DNA of 64,000 nt from Zea mays (Eukaryota > Streptophyta > Magnoliopsida > Poales > Poaceae), in contig NC_050101.1 of the NCBI RefSeq assembly GCF_902167145.1, positions 130,788,990 to 130,852,989 of the forward strand. The letters run 5' to 3'. Position 1 is the stretch's first letter, and each line of letters opens with the position of its first letter. Positions 23,861 through 34,585 of the stretch are shown here, in pieces. The position numbers and the translations under genes are program-made. Below the pieces are notes generated by a model that saw only the letters and a program-made list of their open reading frames with translations, had not been told where the DNA came from and ran no database searches.

Positions 23861-24738
23861 ACCAAACTTTTTGTGGTATGTTCCTGCACTATGTAAACCT
23901 ACATGTATCATTTGTGGACAATTATAACAGAGTTTTCAATCGTTAGTAGATTTAGTTTGTTTATTTGAATTTCTTCGGAAAATTCAGATTTGAACTGCAG
24001 GTCACTCGAAACTTGAAAAACCGTGCATGCAAAAATGGAATCCATGTTACTTAGCATAAGTTACGACCGATTCCAGGAGCGGACCGGAAACTTCGAGCAA
24101 CATGCTCACTAAACATGGTCGTGAACTTGCCATCCACATGTTTAAAATTGTATAAAACACAAACAAAGTCAGAAAATCATGAAACTTGTCCACGTTTCAT
24201 GATATCATATGTAGAGGCAGTGATAAAAATTTGAAAAAGTTTCGAGAAAACTATGACACACTATGTGTAGAAACCTAAAAGATCCACATTGAAACTCTAT
24301 GATTTCATATGTAGTTCTCTTAAGTTTCTACACATAGTGTCTCACAACTTTCTCCAAACATTCTAAAATTTTTATCACAACCTCTACATATGATATCATG
24401 ACACGTGGACAAGTTTCATGATTTTCTGAGTTTGTTTGTGTTTTATACAATTTTTAAACAACTGGATAGCAAGTTCACGGCCATGTTGAGTGAGCATGGT
24501 GCTCGAAGTTTCCAGTACGCTCTTAAAGTCGGTCGTAACATGTGCTAAATAGCATGGATATTATGTTTGCATGCACGGTTTTCTAAGTTTCGAGTGACTT
24601 GCAGTTCAACTATGAATTTTCTGAAGAAATTCAAATAAACAAACTAAATCTACTAGCTATAGAAAACACTTTTCTAATTGTCCCAAAATGGTACATGTAG
24701 GTCTACATAGTGTAGGAACATACCACAAAAAGTTTGGT
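23861..24738. repeat. Large inverted repeat (hairpin) in the CACTA left region
   Basis: Left arm 23861-24274 and right arm 24324-24738 are inverted copies of about 415 bp, separated by a loop of about 49 bp. Checkable matches: ACCAAACTTTTTGTGGTATG (23861) against its complement ending at 24738, and CACTATGTGTAGAAAC against GTTTCTACACATAGTG at the loop. By eye, identity is roughly 85-90%. Outside the arms, TTTGCCGAGTG units continue the symmetry to about 25035. Confidence 0.9.
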
Positions 24739-25044
24739 TGCCAAAATTAAAAAAATAAAAAATGTACTTTGTCGAGTGTTCAAAGATGACACTCGGTAAA
24801 GATAGCATTGTCGAGTGTCAGTCGGTTGACACTCGGCAAAGAATCTTCTTTGTCGAGTGCTATCCCCTTGGCACTCGGCAAAGAACCTAGAACAGATCTT
24901 TGCCGAGTACCTATCAACTGACACTCGGCAAAGCAGTCTTTGCTGAGTGCCCGTGATCTGGCACTCGGCAAAGCATATTTTAAAATTAAAAAAAAAATCT
25001 TTGCCGAGTGCCAGATCGCAGGCACGCGGCAAAGAGGAGAAATA

Positions 25045-25475
25045 AACGGCCCGCGCGCCTTCTCCTTTCTCCTTCCTCTCCTCTCACTTGTCTCTGTCGC
25101 TCGCCGTGCGCCCACCGCGTCCGCCGCTCGCCGTGCACCGCCACCTCGCCGTGCGCCCCTCGCCGCGCCCGCGCCGTGCGCCCCTCGCCGCCGTGTGCCA
25201 CCGCCTCGCCGCGCCCGCGCCGTGCGCCCCTTGCCGCGCCCACCGCCATGCGCCCCTTGCCAAACCCGCCCACCCGCCGCGCCTGCCACCCGCCAGGCCG
25301 CCGCGCCCCTCTCCCTTGTCCGCCCATCGCCTCGACACCGCCGCTGTGCCCCGTCACCGCCACCGCCGCGCCCCGACACCACCGTCGCCGCGACCCGGCC
25401 TCAACCGTCGTCCCGACGCCTCGCCCTCAACCGCCGTCGCGCCCGGCACACGACGCCGTCGTTTGGTAAATCATT
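25045..25475 (+). other. GC-rich low-complexity 5' region of the CACTA transposase gene
   Basis: Highly GC-rich CCGCC/CGCCC sequence encodes long spurious Arg/Pro/Ala ORFs in several frames. It is followed by GGTAAATC at about 25464, a possible splice donor, so it may be the 5' untranslated exon of the TNP2-type gene. I see no conserved protein in it. Confidence 0.4.
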
Positions 25476-25629
25476 CTTTATTTTTGTTGAGCATGTGATT
25501 GATAATGTGATAGATAGTTAGAGCTATATTATCTCTAGCCACTAGGTACTTAGAATTTGCATTGTGTGGATAACCTTTTTTCTAGTAGATTAAAAAAAGA
25601 ATGCCAAACTCTAAAACATGCATGGATTG

Positions 25630-25630
25630 A

Positions 25631-25687
<57 letters not shown>
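25630..25687. repeat. (AT)n(GT)n microsatellite
   Basis: About 24 bp of AT repeats run directly into about 34 bp of GT repeats, in the probable first intron of the CACTA transposase gene. Confidence 0.97.
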
Positions 25688-25688
<1 letters not shown>

Positions 25689-25823
25689 TTGCCGGCCATC
25701 GTGCCGTTGAATTATGCGTGTATATCAGCCATCGTGCTGATAGTTTTATTTGCAGGATTTCAAAACCTCCCCGTGCAGGGGAGGTGTTGCCGAAATTTTC
25801 TGTTGCTAGGCTTCTGTTAGAGG

Positions 25824-27958
25824 ATGGAGGACCGTGAGTGGATGTACACGGGTTGTAGAGGAAGGAACGATGTTACCACTGAATGGATTAGAAAGACCAA
25901 TGATTTCATGGAACGGGCATATGGCGAAGCTGCTAAAGGAGCGAGTCTAGTCCCATGCCCGTGCAGCAAATGTGCCAACTGGAAAAGAAAACCAAAGAAG
26001 GCCATGGTAGAACATATTTGGAAGAATGGATTTACGTCGGGCTATACTCGGTGGACATTTCATGGTCAAGCGCATCGTACGAGAGAGGAGGTGCTGAGAC
26101 AACGTGTCGAGGATTATGACGCGGATGCGGGGGTAGCGGATATGTTGAACGACTATTAGGAGGCACAGTACACGGGAGAATGTATGGATGATGAGCCAGA
26201 GCCGACTGCAAAGGCATTCTACGACATGTTCGGCGCGGCACAGAAGCCCCTTCACGGCTAGACAAAGGTTTCTCAACTGGATGCCATTAGGCGTGTAATG
26301 GCGTTCAAGTCGTAGTACAGCATGAGTAGAGACGCATTCGATGGCTTGTTGACGGTTATTGGGAGCCTGCTTCTGGATGATCACGTTCTGCCAAAGAGCA
26401 TGTACGAGGCACAGAAACTCCTTCATGCACTCAAGATGACGTATGAGTAGATTCATGCTTGTCCGAAGGGCTGCGTGCTATTTAGGAAAGAATACGCGGA
26501 GGCAAAGTATTGTCCCAAGTGTAAATCGTCTAGGTTCATGGAGGTAGACTCTGGTGATGGGCAGAAGAGGCATCTCGACATCCCCTTGACAATCCTACGT
26601 CACCTTCCGTTCATACCGAGGATCCAGCGTCTGTACATGATAGAGGAATCCGCGAAACAGATGACATGGCACAAAAATGGAAAACGATACAATCCTGACA
26701 AGATGGTGCACGCATCCGATGGTGAAGCATGGAAACACTTTGATGCCATTTACCGTGAGAAAGCCGAAGAGGCTCGTAATGTACGTGTTGCGTTGGCCAC
26801 AGATGGGTTCAATCCCTATGGAATGAGCGCTGCCCCGTACACATGTTGGCCCGTGTTTGTTATCCCAATCAATCTCCCCCCTGGTGTGTGCTTTCAAAGG
26901 CAGAATATATTCGTGTCGTTGATAATTCTCGGACACCCGGGGAATAAAATGGGCATGTACATGGAGCCTTTGATCGATGAATTGGTACGTGCCTAGGAGG
27001 AAGGGGTATGGACGTATGACCGAGCTACAAAGACAAACTTCAGAATGCATGTTTGGTACCAGTACTCCATGCATGACTTACCGGTGTATGGGCTATTCTG
27101 CGCCTGATGTGTTCACGGTAAGTTCCCATGCCCAGTTTGCAAGGAAGCTCTCAGGTTCATTTGGTTGAAAAAGGGTGGCAAATATTCATCCTTCGATAAA
27201 CATCGACAATTTCTCCCTCCTAACCATCCATTCCGCCTAGACATCAAGAACTTTACGAAAGGTGTCATAGTGACAGACCGCCCACCTGCAACGATGACTG
27301 GTGCTGAAATTCGTTAACAGATAGATGGGCTCGTGGCCAATATAGAAGGTGGTTTTGTGGGATATGGTGAGCAGCATATGTGGACACATAAGTCTGGCTT
27401 GACTCGGCTCCCCTATTATGACGACCTGCTCCTTCCACACAACATTAACGTGATGCACACTGAAAAGAATGTTGCCGAGGCACTGTGGGCAACAATTATG
27501 GACATTCCTGATAAATCAAAGGATAACATGAAGGCAAGAGTGGATCTGGCAGCTTTATGTGATAGACCAAACCTAGAGATGAAGCCACCAAGTGGCGGAA
27601 AGACGTGGAGAAGGCCTAAGGCCGATTTCGTCCTAAGCAGGGCCCAGAGCAAGGAAGTACTTCAGTGGATCAAGATGTTGATGTTCCCTGATGGGTATGC
27701 AGCTAACCTGAGTAGGGGATGAACTTATCTACTATGCGAGTCTTAGGGATGAAGAGTCATGACTTCCACATATGGATTGAACGGATTCTTCCTGCGATGG
27801 TTCGAGGCTATGTCCCTAAGCATGTCTGGCTAGCGCTTTCAGAGTTGAGTTATTTCTTCCATCAGCTTTGTGCAAAAGAGTTATCTCGGACCGTGGTTGC
27901 AGACTTGGAAAGATTGGCACCCGTGTTACTATGTAAGCTTGAGAAGATATTTCCACCT
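25824..27958 (+). pseudogene. TNP2-type CACTA transposase, 5' part (broken)
   Basis: Would have cut and joined the CACTA ends. Starts with MEDREWMYTGCRGRND, a Transpos_assoc-like N-terminal domain with a CPCSKCANW Cys motif (25824-26156). A Transposase_21 (TNP2) core follows at about 26470-27720: KGCVLFRKEYAEAKYCPKCKSSR, MTWHKNGKRYN, ATDGFNPYGM, WYQYSMHDLPVYGL, DDLLLPHNINVMHTEKN. It is broken by in-frame stops near 26157, 26260, 26313, 26448, 26995, 27102 and 27317 and by a frameshift near 27718. Several stops sit where relatives, as I recall them, have Gln (CAG to TAG) or Trp. The coding sequence is cut at 27958 by the CRM-like insertion and resumes at 33107. Confidence 0.9.
27954..27958. 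repeat. CACCT target-site duplication (left) of CRM-like copy 1
   Basis: CACCT at 27954-27958 matches CACCT at 33107-33111 exactly, on the two sides of the element. Confidence 0.93.
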
Positions 27959-28828
27959 TGATAGTAGACGCGACCCGATCTTCCGTGAGATACGATAACT
28001 TGATTGAGTGGAGATATCGACGTTGATGATCCAAGGCTCCGAGCGAACGGTTCCTCGCAATCACTACACCACGGCTCCATTGGTTATCACCCGTGACACA
28101 TGAATGACCTCACCACGAAGGCTTATCCCTGCAAGCGTAATCAAGAACACAAGCAAGAACAGGAAAGAAACGCAACCAAAATTGTATTGATTACAGGATG
28201 GGGTCTCACAAGCCGATGTCGACGACACTGTTCAATGACAGAATTGATCTAAGCAAAACCCAAACCTAAATGTGGCGGCGGCTGCTGAATAAATAGAGTA
28301 TTAGGGCGTGCGTGACCCCTGGACTCGCCCCTAATGAGCTCCGATGTGATACACGGCCCAATGGCCCAACAGACGGTGTCGCAGCACCAAAACAGAATCT
28401 GAACGCTGACTTGTTTTGACGATTCCCGATGACTCCAGATGAATTTTAGGGTGGAATCAGTTGGGTTGGTTAGATAATCTCGTTATCATTCCAACCATAT
28501 CCAGTCTATCGCAATTGGAGTCTGGATGTATCTTGGGCGTCCATTTTAGTGCAGACTGGTCCTAGAACCCAAGATGGAGTCACAGCCGACTCGGACTTGA
28601 TCTCTTTCCTGTTGTGGACGCCCTTGCTGCTCCTCCTCAACACCTTGGCCTTTCCCAAGTCCTTGCTGGTCCTCTCCAAGGTACCTAATCATCAAAACAT
28701 CCATGGCCCCAAGCGTAAGCTCTGAAACACAATTGACTAGGGTAGAACGTACCTTGAGATTTAGCTGTCGTGCACGAGATCGTGTTATCGGTCCATTTAT
28801 TGTATGTATAGAAGTGATGTCCTCATCA
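27959..28828 (-). repeat. 3' LTR of CRM-like copy 1
   Basis: 870 bp, TG...CA. The Pol C-terminal reading frame crosses its upstream border (28828) and stops at 28546. Confidence 0.92.
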
Positions 28829-30966
28829 TCCTCCTCCTCTTGAATTGGAGTCATCCTCGACTCGATCTCATCTTCGTCACCTATATATGGCTTCAAATCT
28901 GAAATGTTAAAGGTGGAACTAACCCGAAAATCTGGAGGCAACTCAGGTGGTAATCCAGGGGGTATCTCAGAGGGAAACACATCCATATACTCTTGCAAAA
29001 GGTTAGCAATAGCCGGTGGCAAAGCAATAGATGTATCATCAATGGAATAGAAAACATTTTTGCACACTAAGGCATAGCAAAGTCCAACAAAGGCATGTAA
29101 CTCATCAAGATCAGATTTAGTGGCTAGCAAAGTAGGAGTTTTTAACTTAATAGGTTGCTGATTTTCAGAGTTCAAAACACTTTTTTGCTTAGCATTAATC
29201 TTTTTCTCATGTTCTAAGTGGACCATTTCAGTGGGAGTCATAGGAAGCAACACAATTTTCTTTCCCTTATACATGAAAGTATATTTATTAGATCTACCAT
29301 GGTGAATAGCATCAGTATCAAACTCCCAAGGACGTCCCAGTAAAAGAGAGCAAGCATCCATACTCCCACATCGAAATCAGCAAAGTCATGGTAAGAGCCA
29401 ATAGAAAAATGCACCCTTGTTGTTTTTGTTACCTTGAACTTACCGCTATTGTTGAACCATTGAATGTGATAAGGGTGGGGATGCTCTCGTGTGGTCAAGC
29501 CAAGATTCTTGACCAACTCAATGTTCACCAAGTTGTTGCAGCTACCACCGTCAATGATGGTATGTACACGGTAGTCCTTGACGATGAGGAACATGTTGAA
29601 GAGGTTGTGGCACTGTCTGTTGTCATCGTCACTAGCCATGACACTCAAAGCTCGTTGCACAATCAAGGCCTTATAGGTCTCGGTCGCTGTTGTACCAAGA
29701 ACCTCTTCATCACCATCATAACTCTCTGCAATGTTAGCTCCAACAGTATCTTCATCTTCAACATCAGAAGCACTAACATACCCACCATCACCAGTAGCAA
29801 TGTATGACCGTTTGCTGGGGCAATCTCGCTGAATATGGCCAAGTCCCTGGCAGCGGTGGCACTTGATGTCGGAGGAGCGGCCTATGGAAGAGGTGGTCGT
29901 AGCAGGTTTTGTTGCAACACCCAAAGGCACCAAGGACTTGATGTTGTCATGTCCCTGTGATGCCGAAGGTGCGGTGCTGCGTGTGCCACTGGTCGAGGAA
30001 GATGTGGACGTCCGTACTCCCGAAGAGGATGACGCCTTGGCTGGCGCCGGTGGCTGGTGTGGCACGAAAGTGCTGCTCCTCCGCTGTTGACGACCCTGTA
30101 ATTCCTTTTCTGCCAACATAGAAAGATGGAACAAGCGTTGTATAGAATGATATTCTTTATAATCAACAATATCCTGAATCTCCCACCTCAATCCCCCATA
30201 AAACCTAACCATTTGATCCTCCAGATCCTCAACTACCCCACATCGTAGCATACCTTTCTGAAGCTCTTGGTAGTATTCCTGTACCGACATGTCTCTCTGA
30301 TCTAGCGTTGCAATTTTTTCGAAGATCATGTCTATAAGAAGGGGGAACAAAGCGAGCTCGCATCTCCTCTTTTAATGCATTCCATGTTTGTGGTGCAGCA
30401 CGTGTGTTAACAAGCTCATTCCACCAAATGATAGCAAAATCTCTAAATTCACTAGTGGCTTGTCTAACCCTATGCTGCTCATAAACAAGATGGGAATTAA
30501 ATTTTTGTTCTACCGTCATCTCCCAGTCTAAGTAAGCTTCATCATCATAAGAACCCATGAACGATGGAATAGAGAACTTAATCTTAGCAAATGGATCATA
30601 GTCTGGTTCAGGATTATGATGACGACATCTACCATTACCTCACATACCTTGTCGATTACGTGCGAGGCGTTGTCGCAGCGGTGCATACACATCGTCGTCG
30701 TCATCGTCGTCGTCGTCGTCCACAGGAGAGTGAGCTGGGGCTGGAGTTGGTGGTGGGGGACGAGCCTCTAGTACGTCCATGTGTGTAACAAGTTCATCAA
30801 CTCATCGATCAAGCTGCTCATAGGATGTCGCCATAGAGTCCTGGTATTTTTTAAAAGCTTCAGTCATCGCGCGCATCATCACCTTCAATTCCATCTGGGA
30901 GACACACTCATCATCATTAAGCTGAGGCCCCTTGTCCTTGTCCATTTGATTCTTTGGTCCTGTCAT
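28546..30966 (-). pseudogene. CRM-like Gag-protease-Pol-tail fusion, copy 1 (broken)
   Basis: Starts MTGPKNQMDKDKGP at 30966. Seen in order: an N-terminal coiled-coil-like part; a poly-Asp stretch encoded by GTC/GTCGTC repeats (about 30690-30725); a Retrotrans_gag core (DWEMTVEQKFNSHLV, FAIIWWNEL, DMSVQEYYQELQKGMLRCG); a CCHC knuckle CHRCQGLGHIQRDC; a protease motif IIDGGSCNNLVN; and a post-protease part up to DVFPSEIPPGLPPELPPDF. There the ORF skips the polymerase and integrase core and goes straight to FNISDLKPYIG...TRSRARQLNLKV. Damage: a stop near 30802, a 1-base loss in a T run near 30313, and a 1-base loss near 29352. The opposite-strand 29388-29807 ORF is a shadow. Confidence 0.85.
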
Positions 30967-31796
30967 TGTTAGCACAAAATAGAGACAAAAAGGCAACAAA
31001 CAATGTGAACCCTACAACTATCTCTCATGGTGGTGGTCGACATGGTGGAATACAAATTATGAAGCATCTTACCCCGCTCTTACAACGTTCTTACCAGCAC
31101 TGCAGGCGGCAAACGGTGACCGGTGTGATTGTCCAACGAGCGTGGGTGTGATTGCAAAGGAGTACCTGTTCTGCTCGAGAGAAAGCTGGAGTTCTGGGAA
31201 GGCTGACAAATATATATATATGGCCCACAAGTCAGTAATAGATAGCAATGCTGAATAAGTGTTCCAAGTACTCGTCCTAGTTGCTGGCCTAGAAAATGTA
31301 ATAGAATAGTTGGACCAAAGCACAAGAAAAGAGGTACAAGTATCTAGTGGGAATGGCAGTTCTGTAAATAGAGCAGATTTTTCAGCACTAGTAGAAATCA
31401 AAGGCGCGTTTGCAAAGGAGTACCAGCAAAAGAGCTCGAAATATTCTAATTTTTTTACCACTGATCCAAAAACACAAAGGATGGAAGCACACAAAATTTC
31501 ACTTGAAACAGAGTTGTATTGTGGCCTAGAGAAAATCACAAAGGATCTCTGAAATTCCTGAAAACACTTAAACAATTTTTTAATTATCTTCCCAATTTTT
31601 TTGAATTTTTTGACCGTACCAAACAGGCCGAAGGAAGTTTGGGTCACCCCAGAATGAAGTCAGGAATCTGTTGTAAAAGTTTGAGCTCAAACGGAGCACC
31701 GAGCGAAAAGTTATGCCCGTTTTATGGAAGGTACCTCAAGTTATGGTTTTTAAAGGCACAAATCGGCAGGAACCGAAGCCGCGGCTATGGAGCACA

Positions 31797-31993
31797 GGGT
31801 TGGTTTTAGAGATAGGATTTATTTTGTGGATATGGTTGGTTTATATACAGGATCTGTTTTATGGATAGGGTCGGTTTTAGAGACAGGATCTATTTTGTGG
31901 ATATGGTCGGTTTTAGAGATAGGATCTGTTTTGTGGATAGGGTCGGTTTTAGAGATAGGATCTATTTTGTAGATAGGGTCGGTTTTGTAGGAT
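31797..31993. repeat. Short tandem repeats in the 5' leader of CRM-like copy 1
   Basis: Units such as GGATAGGGTCGGTTTTAGAG and ATAGGATCTGTTTTGTGG alternate with a period of about 30-33 bp, between the PBS and gag. Copy 2 has the same array at 53528-53738 with a different arrangement of units. 30967-31796 and 31994-32224 are otherwise non-coding leader. Confidence 0.85.
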
Positions 31994-32224
31994 GGAAGCG
32001 GGTGGACAGAATCAAACTGAACCAAAACAAATCTAATCTAGCAACCAAACCCAACTAGAACACGAACTCAGAACTATGGACTCTAAAACTGAATTGTGCA
32101 AAGGCTAAGGCGATGGTTTTAGGTCGGAATAAACTGATCGTAATTTTTTTTAGCTTTTTGTGGACTATGGGATGAAATAAAACTAATCTGAAGGTAGGAT
32201 TATACCTCACGGGCAACCTGGAAA

Positions 32225-32234
32225 TCTGATACCA
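32225..32234 (-). other. Primer-binding site of CRM-like copy 1
   Basis: The minus strand reads TGGTATCAGA two bases after the LTR, the initiator-Met type. Copy 2 has TGGTATCAAA at 53971-53980. Confidence 0.82.
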
Positions 32235-32236
32235 AT

Positions 32237-33106
32237 TGATAGTAGACGCAGCCCAATCTTCCGTGAGATACGATAACTTGATTGAGTGGAGATCTCGACG
32301 TTGATGATCCAAGGCTCCGAGCGAACGGTTCCTCGCAATCACTACACCACGGCTTCGTTGATTATCACCCATGACACACGAATGACCTCGCCATGGAGGC
32401 TTATCCCTGCAAGCGCAATCAAGAACACAAGCAAGAACAGGAAAGAAACGCAACCAAAATTGTATTGATTACGAGATGGGGTCTCACAAGCCAATGTCGG
32501 CGACACTGTTCGATGATAGAATTGATCTAAGCAAAACCCAAACCTAAATGTGGCGGCGGCTGCTGAATAAATAGAGTATTAGGGCGTGCGTGACCCCTGG
32601 ACTCGCCCCTAATGGGCTCCGATGCGGTACACGGCCCAACGGCCCAATAGACGGTGTCGCAGCACCAAAATATAATCTGAATGCTGACTTGTTTTGACGA
32701 TTCCCGTTGACTCCGGATGAATTCTAGGGTGGAACCAGTTGGGTTGGTTAGATAATCTCGTTATCTTTCCAACCATATCCAGTCCGTCGCAATCGGAGTC
32801 CAGATGCATCTTGGACGTTCATTTTAGTGCAGACTAGTCCTGAAACCCGAGATGGAGTCGCAGTCGACTCGGACTTGATCTCCTTCCTGTTGTGGACGCC
32901 CTTGCTGCTCATCCTCAACACCTTGGCCTTTCCCAAGTCCTTGTTGGTCCTCTCCAAGGTACCTAATCATCAAAACATCAATGGCCCCAAGCGTAAGCTC
33001 TGAAACACAATTGACTAGGGTAGAACGTAACTGGAGATTTAGCTGTCGTGCACGAGATCGTGTTATCGGTCCATTTATTGTATGTATAGAAGTGATGTCC
33101 TCATCA
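32237..33106 (-). repeat. 5' LTR of CRM-like copy 1
   Basis: 870 bp direct copy of 27959-28828. It is followed on the minus strand by AT and then the PBS. Confidence 0.92.
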
Positions 33107-34483
33107 CACCTAGCTTCTTCAATCCAATGCAGCATTTGATTCTTCATCTCCCCTATGAGGCACGAATGGGGGGGCCGTGCAGGGACGTTGGTGCTATCCA
33201 ATCGAGGGATGTCTAAAGACTATGCGAAAGAAATGTAGAAATAAATGCAAAATCGAGGCTTCCATTGTAGAGGCATACATTCTAGAGGTCTCAAACTTCA
33301 CAACAGCTTATTATGGTGACAAACTGTCGAGCGTGCATAATCCACCCCCTCGTTACAATGATGGTGACAATGAATCGAACCTTAGCATATTTCGAGGCCA
33401 ACTCGAAAGCGCAAGTGGCTCAACCACCAAGACCTTGACACATGAAGAGTGGCGGCATATCATGCTATATATATTGACCAACCTTGAAGAGGTGACGCCA
33501 TACATGGAACAATTTCTTCATGAATTCTGGCGTCAATCAAGGGACCCCACTCCAAAGGAATATGACACTCTTCTTAGAAAGGGTGCGAGAAATGGGTTGC
33601 CCGATTTCATTTCCTAGTTCAAACATAAGGTACGTGCTTAGTTTTTAAAAGAGATACGTCTTTGAACTCAATTTAGCGTCTTTTAGCTTGCGAATACTTG
33701 CAGGGCCAAAGAGATCCGTCTATGAGTGCCGAGTTGAGACAAGTAGCCAACGACTTTGCTTATAGGGTCAAGAAATATTCTTGGTATGACGTCAATGGAT
33801 ACCATTTCGCACAACAAACTACGACAAAAGTCAGCCCAATCAGAAAACAACGTGTTTTGGAGTCTTTATGCCCGGCCTTGACGATGTCGATTATTTTGGA
33901 CGAATCGAAGAAATATATGAGCTCAATTTTTATGGTTCCAAACCTCTTACTCCAGTGATATTCAAATGTCATTGGTTTGACCCTCAAGTGACGAGACGGG
34001 CACATTCTAATCTTGGTATAGTCGAAATTCGACAAGATTCCACTTTACCAGGAGACGATGTCTATATCGTGGCCCAACAGGCCACACAAGTGTATTATCT
34101 CCCATATGCGTGTCAAACGAAAGAACATCTTAAGGGTTGGGATGTTATGTATAAGGTATCGCCGCATGGGAGGTTACCTGTTCCTAACGATGAAGATTAC
34201 AACTTAGACCCGGACACATGATGGAGAGTTCTTCCAAGAAGATGGGCTAGAAGGGCGATTTGAGATAGACTTAACCGAAGCTATCAAAATGGACGTAGAT
34301 ATTGAAATAGTTGTTGATGAGGAGGATGATGAGGTACAAAATGATAATGACTTAGTAATCCTTGAAGGCAATGACATTAATGACGAACTTGCGTCTTCCG
34401 ATGGTGTTGAGATTGAAATGGTTGATAGTGATGATGAGAGTTATGATCCAGCTAACCCCGACACATATGAAGATTATTTTTAA
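33107..34483 (+). pseudogene. TNP2-type CACTA transposase, 3' part (broken)
   Basis: Continuation of the gene cut at 27958; the first 5 bases are the duplicated CACCT. Seen: NPMQHLILHLPYEA, then after a frameshift at a G run near 33170 KTMRKKCRNKCKIEASIVEAYI (DUF4218-like); HEEWRHIMLYILTNLEEVTPYMEQF; a TAG at 33616 where Trp is usual; an intron at 33630-33703 (GT...AG); then DUF4216-like sequence (YFGRIEEIYELNFYG, VIFKCHWFDP, AQQATQVYYLPYA) with a frameshift near 33870. A further frameshift follows near 34216. The acidic tail ends DSDDESYDPANPDTYEDYF. This layout (TNP2 core, DUF4218, DUF4216, acidic end) is the usual one for plant CACTA transposases. Confidence 0.87.
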
Positions 34484-34585
34484 TCGATGTAATGCTATAT
34501 GACTTTTTATTTCGCACCTGTTTTTAAATACATCTTTTTATATGTGCTTATTTGTTTACTCTTAATTGCAGGTTTTTGGACAAAT

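Larger units (their letters stand above)
27959..33106 (-). mobile_element. CRM-like non-autonomous gypsy element, copy 1
   Basis: A 5148-bp minus-strand LTR element in the CACTA transposase gene, with perfect CACCT duplications. LTRs are 870 bp each (5' LTR 33106-32237, 3' LTR 28828-27959), starting TGATGAGGACATC and ending CTACTATCA. PBS is TGGTATCAGA at 32225-32234 and the purine tract at 28829-28841 reads AAGAGGAGGAGGA on the minus strand. The single ORF region holds Gag, a CCHC knuckle and protease, then jumps to a short Pol C terminus that reads into the 3' LTR. RT, RNase H and integrase core are missing. An LTR starting TGATGA-GACATC and a Pol tail running into the LTR are features I recall for the CRM/centromeric chromovirus clade. 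By eye the LTRs differ at about 50 positions (5-6%). Confidence 0.88.

Noticed and set aside
23460..23927. 155-codon ORF and similar ORFs at 24703-25382 and 36778-37470
   Set aside because: Generated by TTTGCCGAGTG repeats (EC.TRQ/PSAR-type peptides); not genes.
25008..25521. ORFs of 125-200 codons in the CACTA 5' region
   Set aside because: Pure CGCC-type low complexity, open in several frames at once; the recognisable transposase starts only at 25824.
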